From DATLNF01 sp963765815 (GTDB lineage Bacteria; Actinomycetota; Actinomycetes; BP-191), in assembly GCA_963765815.1 (NCBI GenBank), contig CAVXXT010000003.1, forward strand, positions 496,001-560,000: a stretch of DNA of 64,000 nt, given 5' to 3'. The notes beneath the pieces were generated by a model that saw only the letters and a program-made list of their open reading frames with translations, was not told the DNA's origin and searched no databases. Each line of letters starts with the position of its first letter. The stretch's first letter is position 1. Below, in pieces: positions 16,830 to 24,367 of the stretch. Made by a program: the position numbers and the translations under genes.

Positions 16830-16963
16830 CCACGGCAGTCTATATCGGCTCCTCTTCCTCGCCGGACCAGACGAAGCCGACTCAGGGCCTGCAGTCGCTT
16901 GGCTAGGATCAGCGAACCGGAGGCAGGTCCCCGGGCCATGATCCCGACACCTCCTGGAGCGCC

Positions 16964-18640
16964 ATGCACCGCGCCCGTACGCCGCTGCCTTCTCTCACCC
17001 GCCGCGCCGCCCAGGCGGTCGCACTGCTCGCACTTCTCCTCGCGACGATCGGCGTCAGCGCCGGACCGGCAGCCGCCGTCGCGGAGCCGTGCAACGGACA
17101 CGTCTCGGGCTACCTCTACCTGCCGTTCCCGGCCATCCCGGGATCCGTCGACGAGCCGGCCAGCCTCGAGTTCGACGCCAGCGGGTGCACCGAAGGGGCC
17201 AGCGTGCCGGTGACGGCCATCACCGTGCTGATCGCGTGCGGGATGATCCCCACCGGCTACCAGATCAGCGACTGCACCGCGTTCGAGGACGGGGTGTTCG
17301 ACGTCCACTCCGACTCGACTTCCACGAACGGCGAGTGCGGCACGGTCACCGACTTCGTGTTCACCGAGTCCGAGCAGCCTGCCGTGTACGACGTCACGTG
17401 GGACGGCGAGCTCGCACTGCCCGACGGCGCCGATTGCGTCATCAACTTCCTCGTCGACGTGGCGGCGTACCCGCCGGTGGACGCGGTCTCCTTCATGCCC
17501 GGGATCCAGACGGTGGGCATGGCCGTGCCGACCTGGATCCGCGACGGCGTTCCGGTCTCCACCGCCGGCGCCAACAGCGCCTGGTTCCCGCCCACTCTCG
17601 AGACGTCCGCGACGCCGTCGTCCGCCGTACTCGGCAGCGCCGTCACCGACGTCGCCACGCTGGCGCACACCGCGTTCGGCGAGGAGGTCCCCGATGCGAC
17701 GGGGACGATCACCTTCCGCCTGTTCAAGGCCGACGCCGACCTCACGTGTGCCGACGCCGACCTGGTCTTCACCGATGTGCAGGACGTCGACGGCGAGGGG
17801 ATCTACACCTCGGCCGAGTTCACGCCGGAGCTCGCCGGCAGCTACCTCTGGACGGCGACGTACTCGGGCGACCCGCGGAACCTGGCAACCGCCGGGACCT
17901 GCGGCGAGGAGGGCGAGTCGGTCACCGTGACGGGGCCCGACACGCCGATGCCCGGCGGCGCGGTCGACCATCCGGTGCCGAGCCCGAGTCCCTCGCCGAC
18001 CGCGTCAGAGTCCGCGACCGCGGTGCCGAGCGCGTCCGATTCCCCGCCCGGCTGCGTCACGGCGACGATCTCGCTGGCCGCCAGCCGCAGTCGCGTGACG
18101 TCCGGCAACACCCCGACCCTCGCCGGGACGGTGACCGACGCGGCCGGCGTGCCGTGCGGGTCGACCTCCGTGACAGTGTTCGCCAAGCAGTACGGCGACT
18201 CCACGTGGGCCCCGCTCGCGACCATCCCGACCGACGCGAGCGGCCGATTCAGCCTGCGAGTGCGACCGACCCGGCAGACCAGCTACGGCGCGAACACCGC
18301 CGACGGCGCAGTTCGCAGCAACGTCGTCCCCGTCCGCGTGCACACGAGGGTCACGCTGGCCGTGCCCGCCCCTCCGTCACCGATCGGCACGCCGCGGAGC
18401 GTGGCGAACCCCGCGACGTTCGTCGGCTCCCTCAACCCGGCGTACGCCGGGGTCGAGGTGGGGCTGGGGACGTTCGTCGGCCGGACGTTCGTCGTCCTCC
18501 AGCGGACGACGACGGACGCGTCCGGTGGCTTCGCGCTGTCGCGGGTCCTGCCGCCCGGCCCGTTCACCGCCGTCGTCTTCACGTCGGCGCACGGCGGGAA
18601 CGACAACGGGTCGATGTCGATCGCCTTGGACGTCCTCTGA
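16964..18640 (+). CDS. Secreted Ig-like repeat protein, 558 aa (paralogue of 24368..27007)
   Basis: Signal peptide (TRRAAQAVALLALLLATIG, cleavage near AAVAEP), an N-terminal Cys-containing domain, one bacterial Ig-like domain (LETSATPSSAVLGSAVTD to SYLWTATYSGDPRN), a Ser/Pro/Thr linker (PSPSPSPTASESATAV) and a C-terminal domain of about 200 residues ending VFTSAHGGNDNGSMSIALDVL. That C-terminal domain and the Ig-like unit are shared with 24368..27007. No sorting signal or membrane anchor is visible, so it is probably released or held by the C-terminal domain. No enzyme motif. Family not recognised. ATG 16964 lies 5 bp after CTGGAG. Confidence 0.8.
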   Translation: MHRARTPLPSLTRRAAQAVALLALLLATIGVSAGPAAAVAEPCNGHVSGYLYLPFPAIPGSVDEPASLEFDASGCTEGASVPVTAITVLIACGMIPTGYQISDCTAFEDGVFDVHSDSTSTNGECGTVTDFVFTESEQPAVYDVTWDGELALPDGADCVINFLVDVAAYPPVDAVSFMPGIQTVGMAVPTWIRDGVPVSTAGANSAWFPPTLETSATPSSAVLGSAVTDVATLAHTAFGEEVPDATGTITFRLFKADADLTCADADLVFTDVQDVDGEGIYTSAEFTPELAGSYLWTATYSGDPRNLATAGTCGEEGESVTVTGPDTPMPGGAVDHPVPSPSPSPTASESATAVPSASDSPPGCVTATISLAASRSRVTSGNTPTLAGTVTDAAGVPCGSTSVTVFAKQYGDSTWAPLATIPTDASGRFSLRVRPTRQTSYGANTADGAVRSNVVPVRVHTRVTLAVPAPPSPIGTPRSVANPATFVGSLNPAYAGVEVGLGTFVGRTFVVLQRTTTDASGGFALSRVLPPGPFTAVVFTSAHGGNDNGSMSIALDVL

Positions 18641-18725
18641 CGGATCGCCTCCTGACCGGACACGAAGCGCGAGCGGGAGCTCGTCTCACCGATCGTCTGC
18701 TCTGTGCCGCAAGTAGGGTCGGCCG

Positions 18726-19514
18726 ATGGGCACGCTGAAGGCCAGGGCAGTCACCTCGGCCGTCGCGCTGATGAACCGGCTCGGCCGGGACTGGCGGCTG
18801 GAGCTAGTGCCCAGGACGGCAGAGCCCGCCGCCGCGACGGCCTACTCCCAGGACTTCCTCACCACAGAGCACAACCACGACTTCATGCGGGACCCGTCGT
18901 TCGACGCCGCCTACCAGCGGGGTGTGCAGGCCGGCGGCTTCGACTTCGGGATTCACTGGCGAGTCCACGTCGCACTGTGGGTCGCCGAGCAGTCCAGCCA
19001 CCTGCCCGGAGACTTCGTCGAGTGCGGGGTGGGGCGTGGGTTCATCAGCTCGGCCGTCCTGCAGCACTTGCCGTGGGACGCGCTCGACAAGGATTTCTAC
19101 CTGTTCGACACGTTCACGCCGCACAACGTCCAGTCCGACTCGCCGGGCACGAAGCGTCCGCACTACGCGCACGACCTGGCGACGGTTGCCCAGAACTTCG
19201 CGGAGTGGGATCGGGTCCACCTCGTTCCCGGCAAGGTTCCGGACACGCTGACCGCCTCTGGCGTCGGCGACGTCGCGTTCCTGCACGTCGACATGAACCA
19301 CCCCGACCCGGAGACGGCGGCGGTCCGGTGGTTCTGGCCCAAGCTGGTCCCCGGCGGGTGGCTCCTGCTGGACGACTACGCGTACGTCTCCTGCGAGGCG
19401 CAGAAGCGAGCCATGGACGAGGTCGCGACGGAGCTCGGCTTCTCGATCCTGTCGCTGCCGACCGGCCAAGGCCTCGCGGTGAAGGCGCCGGACATCGAGG
19501 CGGCCGGCAGATGA
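18726..19514 (+). CDS. TylF/MycF-type SAM-dependent methyltransferase
   Basis: 262 residues. GDFVECGVGRGFISSAVL (about residues 97-114) is the SAM-binding motif I of this family, and VAFLHVDMNHPDPETAAV followed by LVPGGWLLLDDYAY gives the metal-binding Asp pair of TylF/MycF O-methyltransferases, which methylate sugar hydroxyls. No biosynthetic cluster is nearby, so the acceptor (possibly a glycolipid or surface glycan sugar) is unknown. It overlaps the next membrane-protein gene by four bases (ATGA), so the two form an operon. Confidence 0.85.
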   Translation: MGTLKARAVTSAVALMNRLGRDWRLELVPRTAEPAAATAYSQDFLTTEHNHDFMRDPSFDAAYQRGVQAGGFDFGIHWRVHVALWVAEQSSHLPGDFVECGVGRGFISSAVLQHLPWDALDKDFYLFDTFTPHNVQSDSPGTKRPHYAHDLATVAQNFAEWDRVHLVPGKVPDTLTASGVGDVAFLHVDMNHPDPETAAVRWFWPKLVPGGWLLLDDYAYVSCEAQKRAMDEVATELGFSILSLPTGQGLAVKAPDIEAAGR

Positions 19515-20035
19515 GTGCGCGCATCCTCGCGTTCGTCGCGGTCGCCGCCGCTGCGGGTGCGTTCACGCTGTTCGGACGCGAGCATCCGCTCCCCGCGACC
19601 GTCCTGCTCGTCCTGTCTATCGGCATCGGAATCGGCGCGACCGAGCAGACCAAGGACAACCTGCGGGAGTCTGCCGATCCGACTCCGCCGGCCGATCCAG
19701 GGATGGCTCCGCGATGGCTTCGGGTGCTGGCGCGACCAACCGTGCTGACCACCGCGGCGTTGTTCGTCGTGGGCGCAACCGTGTACCCGGCCCTGCCGGA
19801 CACTCTGCTCCGGCACTCGGGCGGCGCGTGCTGGTCGAAGGCGGTCAGCGCTCTCGTTGTACCGGCCGCCGGAGTCATCTGTGCCGTGTTCGCCGGACTT
19901 GCGTCGTACCGGCCGCGGCCGCTTCGCGTGGGCGGGTGGCCGACAAGCCGCTGGCTCGACCTGGCGGCGTACTTGCTCGCGTTCGTGTCTCTCTTCGGAC
20001 TCGTCCCCGCCGCCCTCGGACACCGATGCGGGTGA
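19511..20035 (+). CDS. Multi-pass membrane protein, 174 aa
   Basis: ATG 19511 overlaps the methyltransferase stop (ATGA); this decides the start against the longer frame open upstream. Hydrophobic segments at about residues 4-20, 28-43, 77-97, 108-128 and 148-166 suggest four or five membrane spans with a Pro-rich cytosolic loop (ADPTPPADPGMAPRW). No family recognised. Translational coupling points to a role tied to the methyltransferase, perhaps a membrane acceptor pathway. Confidence 0.65.
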   Translation: MSARILAFVAVAAAAGAFTLFGREHPLPATVLLVLSIGIGIGATEQTKDNLRESADPTPPADPGMAPRWLRVLARPTVLTTAALFVVGATVYPALPDTLLRHSGGACWSKAVSALVVPAAGVICAVFAGLASYRPRPLRVGGWPTSRWLDLAAYLLAFVSLFGLVPAALGHRCG

Positions 20036-20100
20036 GGGTGGCCGTCAGGAGGTGAGGTGTCCGCCGGCGGCTGACGATCTCTCCACGATCACCAGCGCCA

Positions 20101-20159
20101 CGCCGAACCTTGAAGTGACTTGCACCGCCGTGAGCACGCAGCCGCTTCAAGGTTCGGCG
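20101..20159. terminator. Perfect 15-bp palindrome between convergent genes
   Basis: CGCCGAACCTTGAAG (20101-20115) is matched perfectly by CTTCAAGGTTCGGCG (20145-20159) with a 29-base spacer. It lies between the membrane-protein stop (20035) and the Asp-box-protein stop (20170), so it probably ends transcription from both sides. Its arm resembles the AACTTTG-type dyads at 8661 and 41018. Confidence 0.6.
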
Positions 20160-20169
20160 TACGCCGGCA

Positions 20170-21459
20170 TCAGGGGCTAGGGAGGGACAGCTCGCGCTGG
20201 TGGTAGATCGCCCAGCCGGTGCCACCGGCGTCTCGCTCGCGGTAGATCGCCATGCCGATCTGCATGCGCCCGCGCTTGTCGAGGCTGACCATCTCGAACT
20301 CGGGCGCGATCTGGTTGCCGGTGTACAGCGGCTTCGGCGTGGTGCGCCCGGCATTGATCGCCGGCCGTCCACCCTTGCCGGGCTTGATGCGCGCGGCGTA
20401 GATGTACCAGTCGCTCTCGACGTCGGTCTCGGCATCTGGACTGCCCAGCCAGGCCACCGCTGCCTCGCCGGCGCGGGCACCGCCGACGATCCACGCCGCG
20501 TGTCCCGTCGTACCGCTGATCAGCGCGACCGGGTTGGTCCACGTCTTGCCGCGGTTGGTCGACTTGAGCCAGAAGACCGGGTTGGCCTCCTGACCGGGCG
20601 CTGAGTAGACGACGTGCAGCTGGCCGCCGCCGTCGAGGCCGATCGACGGGTAGATCGACGACGTCGACTGCTCGATCGATGTGATCTTCGTCGACGACCA
20701 CGAGCTGCCGCCGTTGTGGCTGGACGCGAGGAACAGGTCCATCCCGGTGTCCAGCGCGGTCGGCGCGAGCCGGCGCGAGTAGACGAGGTACATGTCGTCC
20801 CCGCCCGGCGCGACGACGAGGTTGCCCTCCCAGATGTACGCGCCCTCCGGACCCGGCGTCGGGATCGGCACGACCGGCGAGAACGTCTTGCCGTAGTCGG
20901 TCGACTTGGTGAACCACATCGCCGACGGCATGCAGCACTGCACATCGTGATAGGTCAGGTAGACCGTGCCCTCAGGGCCGCCGACCAGCCACGGCCGGTC
21001 GACGATCGGCGCAGTCACCGCCAGCGCCGTACCGGTCCAGCTCGCTCCACCGTCGGTGCTCGCGCCGACCGAGAGGTTGCCCAGCCAGGTGTCGGCCGAG
21101 TACATCGTGCCGCCCTGGTCGAAGGTGATGTCGCAGTCGCCGCCCTCGAAGGCATACGCCCGGGTGTCCAGCTCCGCGGTCTCCACGTCCATCCCCTCCC
21201 ACGTCGTGCCGGCGTCGCGGCTGACGTGGAAGTAGGACTGCTCGTGGTCAGTGGCCGGTACGCCGGACGGCGCGCAGGCCGCGAGCAGCCGCTGGTCGGC
21301 TGGGCTCTGCACGAGAGAGATCTCCCGGGCAGCCTGCGTCTCGCTGATGAGGACCGGAGCGGCCCAGCGAGCCGGCGCCGCGCGTCCGGCGGGCGCGGCC
21401 ACGGCCGACCCGATCACGGTGGCCGCGACAAGGGTCAGCATGACCCGTCGGGTCGTCAT
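20170..21459 (-). CDS. Secreted Asp-box (BNR, sialidase-like) beta-propeller protein
   Basis: 429 residues. Signal peptide MTTRRVMLTLVAATVIGSAVAAPA. At least five Asp-box motifs (S-x-D-x-G-x-x-W/F) mark propeller blades: SRDAGTTWEG, STDGGASWTG, STDYGKTFSP, SHNGGSSWSS and STNRGKTWTN. The fold is that of sialidases, but I do not see the catalytic Arg triad or nucleophilic Tyr/Glu arrangement, so a glycan-binding or unknown hydrolase role is safer than sialidase. The C-terminus (GRMQIGMAIYRERDAGGTGWAIYHQ) is conserved-looking. Soluble after export. Confidence 0.8.
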   Translation of the reverse strand: MTTRRVMLTLVAATVIGSAVAAPAGRAAPARWAAPVLISETQAAREISLVQSPADQRLLAACAPSGVPATDHEQSYFHVSRDAGTTWEGMDVETAELDTRAYAFEGGDCDITFDQGGTMYSADTWLGNLSVGASTDGGASWTGTALAVTAPIVDRPWLVGGPEGTVYLTYHDVQCCMPSAMWFTKSTDYGKTFSPVVPIPTPGPEGAYIWEGNLVVAPGGDDMYLVYSRRLAPTALDTGMDLFLASSHNGGSSWSSTKITSIEQSTSSIYPSIGLDGGGQLHVVYSAPGQEANPVFWLKSTNRGKTWTNPVALISGTTGHAAWIVGGARAGEAAVAWLGSPDAETDVESDWYIYAARIKPGKGGRPAINAGRTTPKPLYTGNQIAPEFEMVSLDKRGRMQIGMAIYRERDAGGTGWAIYHQRELSLPSP

Positions 21460-21563
21460 GGAGAGTGCTCCTCGCGCTGGATGCCTGGTCCGACCGGCTT
21501 CGCCGTACGACGGCCCCGCACCTGCCGATGTTCGGCCGTCGCGTCACCGGGCACACCTCACGC

Positions 21564-22064
21564 ATGGGATCCGAGTCCGGCCCACCCGACTCCGCCGTGT
21601 CCACGACGATGGACGACGCGGCGATCTTCCCGCTGCTCACCCGCCTCGCCGCCTGGGGGGACGCCAACCCCGAGCGATACGGCGGTTCGTGGATCGAGCC
21701 GGCCGCCGGCGGTACCCCGACAGTCGGTGTCGGCGTTGTCGGCGGCGCAGTCCCCCCAGCGCTGAGCGCGCTGCTGAAGGGCGAGCAAGCGCTCGTCGTC
21801 TCGGTCCGGCACCCGCTGCGCTATCTCGAGGAGCTCGCCGACCGGATCCGCCGGGGCGAGGTCCAGCCGGGTGGTGGCCGAGTCACCGAAGTCGGCGTCT
21901 ACGAGCCCGAGAACGTCGTCGACGTCCGATTCGACGCGGCCGACCTGGCGACACCGGAGGAGTCCCTGAGGGCGACGTATCGCACCGACGCGATCCGCGT
22001 CGGCCGAGAGCGCCGGGGTGGGATCATCGCGGCGGCGACGACGCGCCGAAGTCCGGCAGGCTGA
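21564..22064 (+). CDS. Hypothetical protein, about 166 aa
   Basis: Not recognised. The frame is open from 21465. I favour ATG 21564 (MGSESGPPDS) or ATG 21609 (MDDAAIFPLLTRLAAWGD), since the earlier part has basic, noncoding-like composition. The core (GGSWIEPAAGGTPTVGVGVVGG, EQALVVSVRHPLRYLEELADRI, VTEVGVYEPENVVDVRF) looks like a soluble alpha/beta domain. No signal peptide in the shorter form. Its 3' end overlaps the convergent VOC gene by 41 bp, which lowers confidence slightly. Confidence 0.55.
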   Translation: MGSESGPPDSAVSTTMDDAAIFPLLTRLAAWGDANPERYGGSWIEPAAGGTPTVGVGVVGGAVPPALSALLKGEQALVVSVRHPLRYLEELADRIRRGEVQPGGGRVTEVGVYEPENVVDVRFDAADLATPEESLRATYRTDAIRVGRERRGGIIAAATTRRSPAG

Positions 22065-22470
22065 GGGATCCGTCGTCGGCCAGCGTGAACCCGGGGTTGT
22101 GCGAGATCTCCCACGCGTGTCCGTCGGGGTCGAGGAAGTAGCCGGCGTACCCGCCGTAGAAGGTCCTCGCCGGCTCGCGCGTGACGCGCGCCCCGGCATC
22201 GCGCGCGCTCTCGATGACCGCGTCGACCTCGGCGTCGGAGCGCACGTTCTGCGCGAGCGCGATCCCGCCGAACCGGTCCCGTACGCCGTCCGCGACACCG
22301 GCGTCCTCCGCCAGCCTGTCGCGACCCCACAGGCAGATCGCCATGCCACCCGCCTGGAAGAAGACCGTGCTCTCCACTTCCTGACCACGCCAGCCGAGGG
22401 CCTCGTAGAACGCCTTCGACGCGGCGAGATCGTCGACGCCGAGCGTGATGAGGCTTATGCGCTGATCCAT
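22024..22470 (-). CDS. VOC-family (glyoxalase/bleomycin-resistance fold) protein
   Basis: 148 residues with paired beta-alpha-beta-beta-beta modules: ISLITLGVDDLAASKAFYEALGW at the N-terminus and YAGYFLDPDGHAWEISHNPGF near the C-terminus, the latter containing the usual metal-ligand Glu in AWEI. VFFQAGGMAICLWGR lies between. VOC proteins include glyoxalases, dioxygenases and antibiotic-binding proteins; no substrate can be assigned. Divergent from the secreted Asp-box protein at 22537 with a 66-bp gap. Confidence 0.88.
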   Translation of the reverse strand: MDQRISLITLGVDDLAASKAFYEALGWRGQEVESTVFFQAGGMAICLWGRDRLAEDAGVADGVRDRFGGIALAQNVRSDAEVDAVIESARDAGARVTREPARTFYGGYAGYFLDPDGHAWEISHNPGFTLADDGSLSLPDFGASSPPR

Positions 22471-22536
22471 GCCGCCACGCTACCGACGAACGGCAGGTAC
22501 GCCGTCACTTCGACCGCCACCCGTCGTTCAGACGAG

Positions 22537-23769
22537 GTGAAGCCCACGACGATCGCCCTTGCCCTGGCCGTCTCCGTCATCGCTCCTGTCACCACCGCGG
22601 ACGCGGCGGTACTGCGCTGGGATGCGACCCTGCCCGTCTCTCCGACAGCGCGCGGCACGGTGGCCACCGACGTGGACAACGCGCTGGCGATCACGGTCGG
22701 CACGACAGCCACCGTTCACCGCAGCGTGGACGGTGGCACGACATGGTCGGCCACGACGCCGGCGTACCCGATCGGGTGGCCCGTGGAAGCCCTCACTCCT
22801 GTCTCCGCCGTCGCGCGGTCGGGCAACGCCGACGTGTCGGCGACGATCGATCGCGGCGAGACGTGGCAGCTCGTCGAGCGAGCGCCCGTCGCCATCAACG
22901 CGGTTACCGCGGTGGGCGGAATGGGTGCCAACTACTCCGTGGTGATCGCGCGAATGGTCCTCAACCACCTGCCGACGCCGGGGTTCTGCGAGCCCTGGGA
23001 CGGATACGCGACGATCCGCGCGACGAACCCGTCCGGCGTCGGCGGAGGGGTGTCCACGATCCCCATCCCCGGCGTCGTCGCGGACATCGAGGTCATCGAC
23101 GGCGCCGAAGGCCTTGCCCTTGTCTACGAGTACGCCGACGGCGTGCCCGTGAGCGGCGGGTGCGAGTACCGACCGGTCGCCGAGCACGTGCTGGAGATCG
23201 ACGCGGCGTACACGAGCTGGCACCGGCTTCGCAGCACGCCGGTGACCACAACCGTCACGACCGCGATCGCCGTCACCTCCTTCCGCCACGTCGTGCTCGG
23301 CCAATCGGACGGCTCGACCCTGATCACCGACGACGGCCGCAACTGGCGCGCGGGTCAGCCCCTCGGCTCTCGCGTCACCGCGTTCTCCTTCGGCGTGACC
23401 GGCGGCTACGCGATGACCGACACCGGGATCTGGCGCTCGACCGACCTCGGCAAGACCTGGACGTCGGAGTCCTCGCCCTTTCTGGGAGTCGGCGCATCGG
23501 GCGTCGGGGACATCGCGACCGGGTACGGCCACGACGGCATCGCCTTCAACGTCGGCAGCATCGCGAGGCGCCAGCCGTCCGCGGTCGCCGGCGCCGCCCC
23601 GCCCGTCTACGCCGCACCGGCCCGCGGCGCCGGGCATGCCGTGGTGCTCACCGGATCGACGCCGAGCCGCGTGCTCGTGGTCATCTCACCGGAGACGTCT
23701 GCGCCGCGGACGACGCGGGTGCCGAGCCGCCATCGACGACTCAACCGAGAGCACCGCACCGGCATCTGA
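22537..23769 (+). CDS. Secreted Asp-box repeat protein, 410 aa
   Basis: I place the start at GTG 22537 (VKPTTIALALAVSVIAPVTTADA), which gives a signal peptide cleaved after ADA; the frame remains open further upstream across the VOC gene. Four Asp-box motifs are visible: SVDGGTTWSA, TIDRGETWQL, ITDDGRNWRA and STDLGKTWTS, predicting a beta-propeller. Two Cys (GFCEPWDG, GGCEYRP) may form a disulfide. No catalytic motif. The C-terminal 40 residues are basic and low-complexity. Same structural class as the neighbouring 20170..21459 protein and the N-terminal part of 34975..37713. Confidence 0.72.
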   Translation: MKPTTIALALAVSVIAPVTTADAAVLRWDATLPVSPTARGTVATDVDNALAITVGTTATVHRSVDGGTTWSATTPAYPIGWPVEALTPVSAVARSGNADVSATIDRGETWQLVERAPVAINAVTAVGGMGANYSVVIARMVLNHLPTPGFCEPWDGYATIRATNPSGVGGGVSTIPIPGVVADIEVIDGAEGLALVYEYADGVPVSGGCEYRPVAEHVLEIDAAYTSWHRLRSTPVTTTVTTAIAVTSFRHVVLGQSDGSTLITDDGRNWRAGQPLGSRVTAFSFGVTGGYAMTDTGIWRSTDLGKTWTSESSPFLGVGASGVGDIATGYGHDGIAFNVGSIARRQPSAVAGAAPPVYAAPARGAGHAVVLTGSTPSRVLVVISPETSAPRTTRVPSRHRRLNREHRTGI

Positions 23770-23775
23770 CCCGAA

Positions 23776-24060
23776 TCAGGCCACCAGGTCGGCGTACGCC
23801 GGGTGGGTCGTGATGAAGTGCCGTACGAATGGGCACTTCGCCACGACCTTCAGCCCCGCGGCGCGCGCGGCGTCGAGCGCACCCTCGACGAGCGCGGCGC
23901 CGAGGCCGCGGCCTTCGAACTCCGGCTCGACCACGGTGTGGGTGAACACGATCGTGTCGGCCGACCGGGTGTACTGCGCGAACCCGACCGGCTGCCCATC
24001 CAGCAGCAGCTCGAACCGGTCTTGCTCAGCTCGATCGATCACCTGCGTCGACTCCGTCAT
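23776..24060 (-). CDS. Short GNAT-type acetyltransferase (YjdJ/NATD1-like), 94 aa
   Basis: The compact Gcn5-related fold of the YjdJ/NATD1 type: RFELLLDGQPVGFAQYTR, TIVFTHTVVEPEFEGRGLGAALVEGALDAAR with the acetyl-CoA loop (EGRGLGAA), then GLKVVAKCPFVRHFITTHPAYADLV. This C-terminal CPF...HP.Y.DL signature is diagnostic of the family. About 95 residues is the normal length. Substrate unknown. Convergent with the Asp-box gene (6-bp gap). Confidence 0.9.
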   Translation of the reverse strand: MTESTQVIDRAEQDRFELLLDGQPVGFAQYTRSADTIVFTHTVVEPEFEGRGLGAALVEGALDAARAAGLKVVAKCPFVRHFITTHPAYADLVA

Positions 24061-24367
24061 CGATGACCTCCACGGCCATCGTGCCTGACTCTGTCAGTCG
24101 GTGTCGGTGCGCACCCGGTAGGCGAGGCCGGCGGCGACGAGCAGGCACATGGCCACAGCCGCGACCCGCGTCGCGACGCCCTGCTCGGACGCCAGCCCGG
24201 CGGCCAGCGTCGACGACGAAGGAGCGGAATCCGCAGAGCGCGGGACGGGATGCCTGCGTTGGCCGAACGCGCGATCGGCGATTCGGACATTGACCTACTT
24301 GGACGAAAATGGATGGGATGTCCACAGCGAGGTCCGCTCGCGTCCGCTCGCTCGGTCGGGAGTCCGC
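24061..24367. other. Intergenic region between divergent genes
   Basis: About 300 bp separate the acetyltransferase start from the Ig-like protein start. On the minus strand a frame ending at 24094 reads TLAAGLASEQGVATRVAAVAMCLLVAAGLAYRVRTDTD (given here as a description of a hydrophobic C-terminus, positions 24094-24207), but it has no plausible start or ribosome binding site. The AT-richer part at about 24285-24325 (ACATTGACCTACTTGGACGAAAATGG) is the likely promoter zone for the gene at 24368. Confidence 0.35.

Noticed and set aside
20170..21459. Sialidase enzyme
   Set aside because: Asp boxes are present but the catalytic Arg triad, Tyr and Glu could not be aligned.
24094..24207. Small minus-strand membrane protein with a hydrophobic C-terminus
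   Set aside because: No start codon or ribosome binding site can be placed; the frame is probably chance in the intergenic region.
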